Assembly (NCBI GenBank): GCA_036388675.1
Contig: DASVRI010000045.1
Location: 62,001-126,000, forward strand
Origin: DASVUS01 sp036388675
GTDB taxonomy: Bacteria; Armatimonadota; Abditibacteriia; Abditibacteriales; Abditibacteriaceae
DNA length: 64,000 nt
Reading direction: 5' to 3'
Shown here piece after piece: positions 58,525-64,000 of this stretch. Position numbers and translations under genes: made by a program. The notes below the pieces were generated by a model, which worked only from the letters and a program-made list of their open reading frames with translations, was not told where the DNA came from and did no database searches. Within the stretch, counting starts at the first letter, position 1. Each line of letters begins with the position of its first letter.

Positions 58525-60282
58525 CTACTCTACAGGTGGCCGATCAGGCTCAAAACCCTCGAAATTACCGGTCTCGACGGGAGGTGGCCGGTCAGGCTCA
58601 AAACCCCTGGAGATACTGACCCGTCTTCTTGGCTGCTCTCGTCGCGGTTCCGTCCTCCGGACATAGATTCGGTTGCGTCTCTCGGTCTGAGGTTCCGGCA
58701 CGATCGCTCTGGTTCTCACTTGTGTGATGTCCGGTTCCGAAATGTGTACTTGCCGGGCCCGTTTCTTTCTCTGGAGCGCATCCGAAGAATGTGCAGAGGG
58801 TATTCTCCGACGCCCTTTTGCACGCTGACCACCATTGTATATTTGTGGATTAGAAAGACTCGCCACTATCCTATTCTTTCTGTTTATTGAAGGTTCTTTT
58901 ACAGGATTCGGAGTACTGGTTCGCAATTTGAGGTTCTTATGGGGACTGCGTGTCACCCTGTGCTCCTCAGATGGAGTCCTCACCGCACTCGCGGGCGAAC
59001 GGATAATCAGGTTGGGGGCTGAGGCTCCGGACGTTTCTTGGTCTTCTGCTGGGCTTTTAACAATCGTTACTGGGTGGCTGGGAGCACTGTTTGTGGGAAT
59101 GGTTTCCACTTGTGGCTGTGATTGATTTACAGATTGCAGGAGGAGAAACAACAAAAGGCTTGTCATTCCGACAGCACCGAGTATAAAGGGCCAGAAAGCA
59201 GTCGCAAATGAGGTGGCTTGTTGCAAATTAATCTGTGCAAGATAGCCGTGGGCAACCTGCGCCAGCGAGGAAAAAACCTGCGCGCCTGGAAAGAGGGCAG
59301 GAGTTGCAGCTGTGGCCGGCTGACCTATTGGATTTTGGACTGATACTGAGCTGCCAGAGCCTTGCACACTTTCCAGTAACCGAATAAATATAGCCATCGA
59401 AGCAGGTCGCTGGCTTTCGTCCATGTGTAATGCCTGCATTACCACTTCGCTAAAAGCACGACTAACTTTACGGTTAAGGGAATGGGGAGGCTTTAGATGC
59501 GAGCCTTTATCACGCGCAGTAGACTCTATAGGTATTTTGCCCGTAAGCAGGTAGTAAAGCGTTGCCCCGAACTGGTAAATATCATCAGAGGGACTCAGCG
59601 TATCATGAGGGGCATACTGTTTCATGGACGCGAATCCAGGCGTCCCAGGTGGATTCTGTAAATGAGTACCTACGAGTGTCCGCGTATTTAGAGACTTCGT
59701 CGTCACAATTTCACGCGCTGAACCAAAATCGATAAGAACCGCCTGACCGTCCTCGGTGAGCATGATGTTGGAACCAGTTACATCCAGATGGAGGACATCG
59801 GCACGATGCATAGCATCGAGCGCTTTACCGATCTGCAAGCCTAGTGTCAAAACTTCCTGCTCCTGTATCGCCCCTTTTGCATCTACTTTCTTTGCGAGCG
59901 TTTCACCGGATAAATATTCCATCACGCAGTAAATCGTATTGTTCTCTTCAAACGAGGCGTAAAGAGTAACGATGTGAGGGAAACGAAAGCGGCTCAGCAG
60001 GTGAATTTCCTGGACGAAACCTTTTTTAGCGTCCTCATACTCCGTGACACTGGATGAACTTGATAACTGCACGGACAATCCGGAGCGCCGGCAGCCAGGA
60101 GGGTAAAATTCTTTGATGACCACCGACCGTTTCGCATGGGTATCGGTCGCCAAATAGACAATGCCGTAACCACCGCGGGCAAGAGTCTCTTTGATGCGAA
60201 AGTGCCCTGCTTGTAGATCTGCTCCATTGGGCAGTTCACAAGAGGGTGGGCTAAGGAGTTGGGTAGCTAAAGAAGAACTCAT
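58525..60282 (-). CDS. Transmembrane Ser/Thr protein kinase with Arg/Pro-rich external tail
   Basis: 585 residues. Kinase domain 25-300: Gly loop LARGGYGIVYLATD, Lys in SVVIKEFYPPG, Glu helix, catalytic loop VLHLDVTGSNIML (His-Leu-Asp in place of His-Arg-Asp), DFG in VLIDFGSAREI, APE-like region FASMKQYAPHD. Lack of the Arg suggests activation that does not need loop phosphorylation. One membrane helix (FWPFILGAVGMTSLLLFLLL) at about 365. The outer region is basic and low-complexity and ends with a tandem GFEPDRPPPVE repeat. It is probably transcribed with the secreted TPR/NPCBM gene. Confidence 0.88.
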   Translation of the reverse strand: MSSSLATQLLSPPSCELPNGADLQAGHFRIKETLARGGYGIVYLATDTHAKRSVVIKEFYPPGCRRSGLSVQLSSSSSVTEYEDAKKGFVQEIHLLSRFRFPHIVTLYASFEENNTIYCVMEYLSGETLAKKVDAKGAIQEQEVLTLGLQIGKALDAMHRADVLHLDVTGSNIMLTEDGQAVLIDFGSAREIVTTKSLNTRTLVGTHLQNPPGTPGFASMKQYAPHDTLSPSDDIYQFGATLYYLLTGKIPIESTARDKGSHLKPPHSLNRKVSRAFSEVVMQALHMDESQRPASMAIFIRLLESVQGSGSSVSVQNPIGQPATAATPALFPGAQVFSSLAQVAHGYLAQINLQQATSFATAFWPFILGAVGMTSLLLFLLLQSVNQSQPQVETIPTNSAPSHPVTIVKSPAEDQETSGASAPNLIIRSPASAVRTPSEEHRVTRSPHKNLKLRTSTPNPVKEPSINRKNRIVASLSNPQIYNGGQRAKGRRRIPSAHSSDALQRKKRARQVHISEPDITQVRTRAIVPEPQTERRNRIYVRRTEPRREQPRRRVSISRGFEPDRPPPVETGNFEGFEPDRPPVE

Positions 60283-60785
60283 TGTCTTTCACGTCAGCAT
60301 TACCAGATCACAAAGTTGCAACTCACTTTCACAGTGAAACTGTGGCACAGCAGTTTACCCCACTAGAATTCTCGCTTCGAGCGTCTCGTATTCAGCAATA
60401 GTGCCTCCCTTTAACAGAGGCTTAAAAACCTATCGAATAGCAAATAACGCCTATCTCTATTGACATTATCTTAATTTTATGATTAAATGGCGACACTCTC
60501 GCCCTTTAACTTTGCTCTCGCCCTTTAACTTTGCTCTCGCCCTTTTCCTTTGCTCCCTCCCTTTTCCTTGTAACACAGAAGCCGACAGAATATTCAAATA
60601 CTGTTTGATGACTTCTGAAATCCTCTATTTGCGTTTCCCGTCTTAGGATATTACTCAGAGTCGTAGATACAAATAGGATTCAGATTATAGATTGGATCCA
60701 GATTATAGATTAGTAAAAGCAATTGTCGCTTTCTGCGTTGCAAGGAACCACCAAAATATTCCTTCTTGCGACACAGGAGCTTGTC
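60283..60785. other. Intergenic region with tandem repeats, divergent upstream sequences
   Basis: About 500 A/T-rich bases between divergent genes. It contains four 18-19-bp units at 60496-60570 and a 16-base direct repeat (CAGATTATAGATT twice at about 60678-60712). No GAGTACTC. Confidence 0.6.
60496..60570. repeat. Four tandem 18-19-bp units in a promoter region
   Basis: CTCTCGCCCTTTAACTTTG occurs exactly at 60496 and 60515, with variants at 60534 and 60553. It is upstream of the Ser/Thr kinase gene and might be a regulator-binding array. Confidence 0.9.
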
Positions 60786-61127
60786 ATGCCCAGTCTTTTT
60801 AAGAGAATCAGCGCCCCACATCGTCCCTCAATGGTCCCCGTAATAATCCAATGTCCACAGGACGAGCGTATTGCCGTTCTTCAGCAAATGTATCGTAAGT
60901 GCTGTGAGCCGGGGAATCCATTTCATTCCCCTAAGATGCAAATGCCAAAAATTGCTGAGAGCTCCATCCTGGAAGCCGTTTTACTGAAAGGTGAAGCGAA
61001 TTTTCACGGAGTACGATTGGCCTTAGAGGAACGGCTGGGTATATCATTCGAGACAATGGAATACGCAGATGCGTGGATCAGAGTAATGAATGCAGTCAAC
61101 ACCTGTAAGGACCAAAACAACACGTAA
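60786..61127 (+). CDS. Hypothetical protein of the mobile element
   Basis: 113 residues from MPSLFKRISAPH; AGGAG precedes the ATG at about 10 bases. Features: a Cys-Pro at QCPQDERIAVLQQM, CC in YRKCCEPGNPF, and an amphipathic helix LEAVLLKGEANFHGVRLALE. No recognised family or membrane segment. It is followed by a good terminator. A frame from 60723 adds unsupported residues. Confidence 0.65.
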   Translation: MPSLFKRISAPHRPSMVPVIIQCPQDERIAVLQQMYRKCCEPGNPFHSPKMQMPKIAESSILEAVLLKGEANFHGVRLALEERLGISFETMEYADAWIRVMNAVNTCKDQNNT

Positions 61128-61158
61128 CACAAGGGAGCATGATATTGTGCTTTCATCG

Positions 61159-61187
61159 AAAAAGAGCCTTGAATCGAGGCTCTTTTT
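61159..61187 (+). terminator. Intrinsic terminator
   Basis: AAAAAGAGCCT is exactly inverted around a 7-base loop and ends in a T-run, 32 bases after the hypothetical gene. Confidence 0.95.
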
Positions 61188-61502
61188 ATGTCCCAACATT
61201 AGACTTTAATGGTGGCTACCGAAGCACCTAAAATTGCAAATGCTGTAAATAGGGACCCTTGACAGCCCAGTCTGTTCCCGTGAGTCAAATCACCAGAACC
61301 GCCCGCACTGACGCAAACCATCCACTTGATGGGAAAGTGGCTCTTCTAAGTGAATTGCTCATCGAGCGTATCACTCATTGCGCCAATGCAACGGTGTTTG
61401 AGTTCCCTCGTGCATTCTCGCTACTGTGACTGTGTGAAGAGCGTCACCAACCAAATGGAGGTGACAATTCCTGCTCTTTGACAACATAGAAGGAGAAATG
61501 CC
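61188..61502. other. Leader region of the DUF932 gene
   Basis: About 315 bases without a supported gene. It presumably contains the promoter; no clear boxes or repeats were placed. Confidence 0.45.
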
Positions 61503-63548
61503 ATGAACAACATCGAGATGTTGAACAGCAATGGTAACACACAGACTAACGGCCTAGCCGCGAACGGTCCAGCAACCAAAGCCGCAACCGCTCTCATGAG
61601 TAGCGACGGCACCAGCCATTCCCACGAGATGAGCCTGTCTGAGGTTCAAGACCTAATTGCAACTGACGATCAGGGCAAGTGGGATGCGCTGGTGCATCGT
61701 GATGAGCTTTCGCTGCACGAAGGCAAAATCATCCTACCCGAAGCGATTGTGGGTGACTACGCTAATGTCCTGTCCCCTACCTCCTGGGCCACAGCCCAGA
61801 TGTGCGGACGGCTTAGCATCCCTACTGCTTACTTCCGGCGCTGTCCCCCTCCCCTACAGGATGAGCAGTTCAACTACTGGATCAAGCGTCCTCAGCAGGA
61901 TCAGCAAGCAGAGGCGAATGGAGCAGTCACTGGTGCAAACGGTAGCAACCCAAACAGCAGCAGCCACTCTTCTCAGAGCCGTTCCTCTCAAAGTTACTGG
62001 CTGATGAGAACCAAGGATGACTCACTGCGCGGGGTGCTGAGCGACCGTTATGAAAAGCTGGATAACAGCTTTTTTCTACAGCGTTTGGAACCATTGCTTG
62101 AAAGGCGATTTCAGGTGAAGTGGTTCGCCCTCACCGATGAATCGCTGCATCTGCGTCTAGTTGATCCGACGCTTAGCCGTGAGATTGTGAAGGATGACCG
62201 CGTAATGGTAGGCCTACACATCTCCAACAGCGAGGTCGGAAAACGAGCCGTCACCGTCGATGCGATGGTGTGGCGTCTGGTCTGTTCCAACGGGCTGATC
62301 CGGCTGGTCAAAGGCAAGAGCCTGCTACACCAGCGGCACATCGCGATTTCGAGTTACCGCTTGAGCAACAGCCTGGAACGGGCAATGGGTGAAGCCCTGA
62401 CAACCGGCGCCGGCCTGCTGGAACGAATGGCACATTCGGTCAACGAGCGCATCGAGGATATGGACGGTGCCCTTGAAACCATTCGTGACAACTGGCACCT
62501 AAGCGATGCCTTCGGCAACAGCGTCCAACAGGCACTGCTGCAGGAACCGAGCAGCCAGCAGGATACCCTCTACGGTCTTACAAACGCTTTGACGCAGGCT
62601 GCACAAGCCTTGCAGCCTGACGAGAGGTATGGCATGGAAGTGCTGGCCGGCAAGCTGTTGGAGCATGGCATTCGCATGGTGAGTGGAAAGCCCAAGGCAA
62701 GGCGCGGCACGCAGCCCGTTATCGCTGGTGACAGAACAACCGATGGTAACGGCACCGGGTACGGTAACGGCTTAGTCCACAGCAATGGCACAACCCACAG
62801 CATCACGCTGCAAAGCTTTCATGCCGCAGCTACGCCCATTGCAGCCAATCCTGAGTACTTATGGAGCCCTGACAATTCAGTAGTTAATGGGGCAAATGCT
62901 GCTTCACGCAGAGACGATGCACCGCCAAATGCACTGGCAAGCGCCGTCTTTCCACGAAGAGGATTTCCTGACGATCAGGCTAACGACTACAAGTTGGCCG
63001 GTATTGCAGCACGTCGGGGCAGCGTTGCAACTGTGGCAGTTCCACCGGCTACAGCAACTGCTCATCCCGCAGAAGTTGATCAGAGTGATGATGCAGGAAC
63101 GGAACAATTCAGTCACGAAGAGTTGCGCGCCAAGGCTGTAACTGGTGGTGTTCTACAGCAAGCTCAACACATGTTCGGCGGCCAGATAGTGGGACACAGT
63201 TCCTCGCTACAGAATGTTTCCACTGCTCAAGGTAACTCTTCTCAACGACGCCCCTCCACACAGGAGCGGCCTTCGGCTCAAGAGCCGTCTTCATCAACAC
63301 AGTGGAGCTTGATTCGCACCGTGGCATCTCGGCGTGGTTTGATCGAGCACGACGTGCTGTATCTGGCCGAGCAGCGCTTCGGCAAAGAACAGATAAATGA
63401 TCTGACACGGGGCGAAGCGATGTGCTTGCTGCAACTGCTGCAGCAACTGCCTCACGAGGAACTACTTGCTCCCTTACCCGAGGAGGAAATGGAACTTGAA
63501 GACGAAGAGAACTTCAGTGGCGAGTTCAACGATGAACTCGCAAATTGA
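61503..63548 (+). CDS. DUF932-domain protein
   Basis: 681 residues; AAGGAG lies before the ATG. The N-terminus is Asn/Gly/Thr-rich (NSNGNTQTNGLAANGPATKA). A DUF932-like domain at about 70-400 shows LRGVLSDRYEKLDNSFFLQR, VMVGLHISNSEVGKRAVTVD, AMVWRLVCSNGLIRLVKGKS. DUF932 proteins are typical of plasmids, phages and integrative elements and often lie near recombination genes; their role is unknown. The rest has low-complexity spacers and an acidic C-terminus (EEEMELEDEENFSGEFNDEL). A second Asn/Gly spacer (DGNGTGYGNG) recurs near residue 415. Confidence 0.8.
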   Translation: MNNIEMLNSNGNTQTNGLAANGPATKAATALMSSDGTSHSHEMSLSEVQDLIATDDQGKWDALVHRDELSLHEGKIILPEAIVGDYANVLSPTSWATAQMCGRLSIPTAYFRRCPPPLQDEQFNYWIKRPQQDQQAEANGAVTGANGSNPNSSSHSSQSRSSQSYWLMRTKDDSLRGVLSDRYEKLDNSFFLQRLEPLLERRFQVKWFALTDESLHLRLVDPTLSREIVKDDRVMVGLHISNSEVGKRAVTVDAMVWRLVCSNGLIRLVKGKSLLHQRHIAISSYRLSNSLERAMGEALTTGAGLLERMAHSVNERIEDMDGALETIRDNWHLSDAFGNSVQQALLQEPSSQQDTLYGLTNALTQAAQALQPDERYGMEVLAGKLLEHGIRMVSGKPKARRGTQPVIAGDRTTDGNGTGYGNGLVHSNGTTHSITLQSFHAAATPIAANPEYLWSPDNSVVNGANAASRRDDAPPNALASAVFPRRGFPDDQANDYKLAGIAARRGSVATVAVPPATATAHPAEVDQSDDAGTEQFSHEELRAKAVTGGVLQQAQHMFGGQIVGHSSSLQNVSTAQGNSSQRRPSTQERPSAQEPSSSTQWSLIRTVASRRGLIEHDVLYLAEQRFGKEQINDLTRGEAMCLLQLLQQLPHEELLAPLPEEEMELEDEENFSGEFNDELAN

Positions 63549-63624
63549 CGATGTCGCCTTCGGATGAAGGCCCGCATCAACGATGTATATCAAGATACCG
63601 CCCCAGGGCAGTATCTCCAATCCC

Positions 63625-63671
63625 GACCCGTGTCTTTTTGGTTGTCAAAAGCCAAAGAGCACGGGTCTTTT
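63625..63671 (+). terminator. Terminator-like hairpin after the DUF932 gene
   Basis: GACCCGTG and CACGGGTC enclose about 27 bases that themselves pair partly, followed by TTTT. Confidence 0.65.
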
Positions 63672-63813
63672 CTGTGTAAAGAGTTATACATGCTAATTAA
63701 AAGGCTTTCCTGATTGCATTTTCCATCAGCATCTGCTTGGTTGTATCATCGCGACCCTTCTTCTCTCAGATACTTCCGCAGTTCTACGTGTGAAGAAAAC
63801 CTTTAGTGTGAGA

Positions 63814-64000
63814 CTAGGATTTCTCTTCTACCAAGCGGCACAGGAAAGCCGTTAATAAGCGCACATCTCGGTCAGTGTTCTGCAGTACGTTCCAACCGCG
63901 CTCGTCACCCGGCGCAAATTTCCATGAACCGCTTGTCCAAGCACAATATGGTTCCAAAGTCTTGAGTTCACTGGCGATAGATTCTATGTTCCAATCGTCA
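63814..64000 (-). CDS. Unidentified protein, C-terminal end (5' part beyond window)
   Basis: A 62-codon open frame enters from the right edge and ends at TAG (63814-63816). It reads DDWNIESIASELKTLEPYCA, WTSGSWKFAPGDERGWNVL and ends LTAFLCRLVEEKS. Composition and the lack of stops make it a believable gene end. No family is recognised. It is convergent with the DUF932 gene. Confidence 0.5.
   Translation of the reverse strand, partial: DDWNIESIASELKTLEPYCAWTSGSWKFAPGDERGWNVLQNTDRDVRLLTAFLCRLVEEKS

Larger units (their letters stand above)
51129..64000. mobile_element. Probable integrative (conjugative) element, left end at tRNA-Pro, right end beyond window
   Basis: Begins at the 3' end of tRNA-Pro with an integrase and then a VirD4/TraG-like ATPase, a replication-relaxation protein and a DUF932 protein, all typical of integrative elements. 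No GAGTACTC occurs in 12.9 kb, against about one per kilobase in the preceding DNA. No second copy of the tRNA 3' end was found inside the window, so the element is longer than shown, or only the left end is seen. Confidence 0.7.

Noticed and set aside
63621..63640. TCCCGAC near 63622 as the right attachment site of the element
   Set aside because: Only about seven bases match the tRNA-Pro 3' end, which is expected by chance.

Overview
The window reads as one chromosomal stretch of a free-living, aerobic, heterotrophic bacterium of moderately high G+C with Shine-Dalgarno-led genes. Several traits recall deep-branching terrestrial lineages around Armatimonadota, Abditibacteriota, Planctomycetota and Acidobacteriota: a paired DUF1587-1592-1588-1585 cytochrome and DUF1552 locus, dispersed hairpins ending in CGGAGCGTGAGCGACGGG, HD-GYP and CHASE2 signalling, and a eukaryote-like Ser/Thr kinase. 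No rRNA or marker gene is present, so this placement is inference.

Layout. 1-12.4 kb: hemerythrin-like protein (cut by the left edge), thioredoxin-MsrB fusion, a secreted GH26 mannanase fused to a mannobiose/cellobiose 2-epimerase-type domain, GFA protein, GlgC, VKOR-like protein, and the DUF1552/DUF1592 pair. 12.4-15.2 kb: NUDIX, a LacI/Gfo-Idh deletion scar, PAP2 phosphatase, and a DPPF methyltransferase separated from PAP2 by a perfect hairpin. 15.2-17.7 kb: a foreign patch with an IS5 remnant, a WD40 gene broken by one amber codon, and an intact 850-bp IS5-family element. 17.6-21.1 kb: an array of about twenty tRNA genes, all on the minus strand, interrupted by a slipin gene; several members are abnormal. 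21.2-35.3 kb: sugar ABC transporter operon, DUF434 and NUDIX pair, DUF2382 stress protein, MFS transporter, sugar isomerase, CHASE2 remnant, HD-GYP regulator, and secreted Ig-like protein. 35.7-44.8 kb: 2-oxoglutarate dehydrogenase E1, E2 and E3 plus a lipoate-ligase-family gene. 44.8-51.0 kb: MFS exporter, aldo/keto reductase, BON protein, and a quinone/electrophile-detoxification cluster resembling mhq genes. 51.05 kb to the right edge: tRNA-Pro(GGG), a tyrosine recombinase, and a probable integrative/conjugative element carrying a VirD4/TraG-like ATPase, a replication-relaxation protein, a J-domain membrane protein, a zinc-ribbon membrane protein, a Ser/Thr kinase with a secreted TPR/NPCBM partner, and a DUF932 protein.

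The most striking signal is not a gene. The palindrome GAGTACTC occurs 49 times in the first 50.8 kb, about once per kilobase where about one is expected by chance in the whole window. It lies in coding and non-coding DNA alike and is often extended to CGAGTACTCG. It is absent from the last 13.2 kb (the putative integrative element) and from the 15.2-18.0 kb foreign patch. It behaves like the HIP1 palindrome of cyanobacteria, and I know of no description of this version. Within genes it forces the peptides RVL, EYS or ST depending on frame. Its density separates resident from newly acquired DNA.
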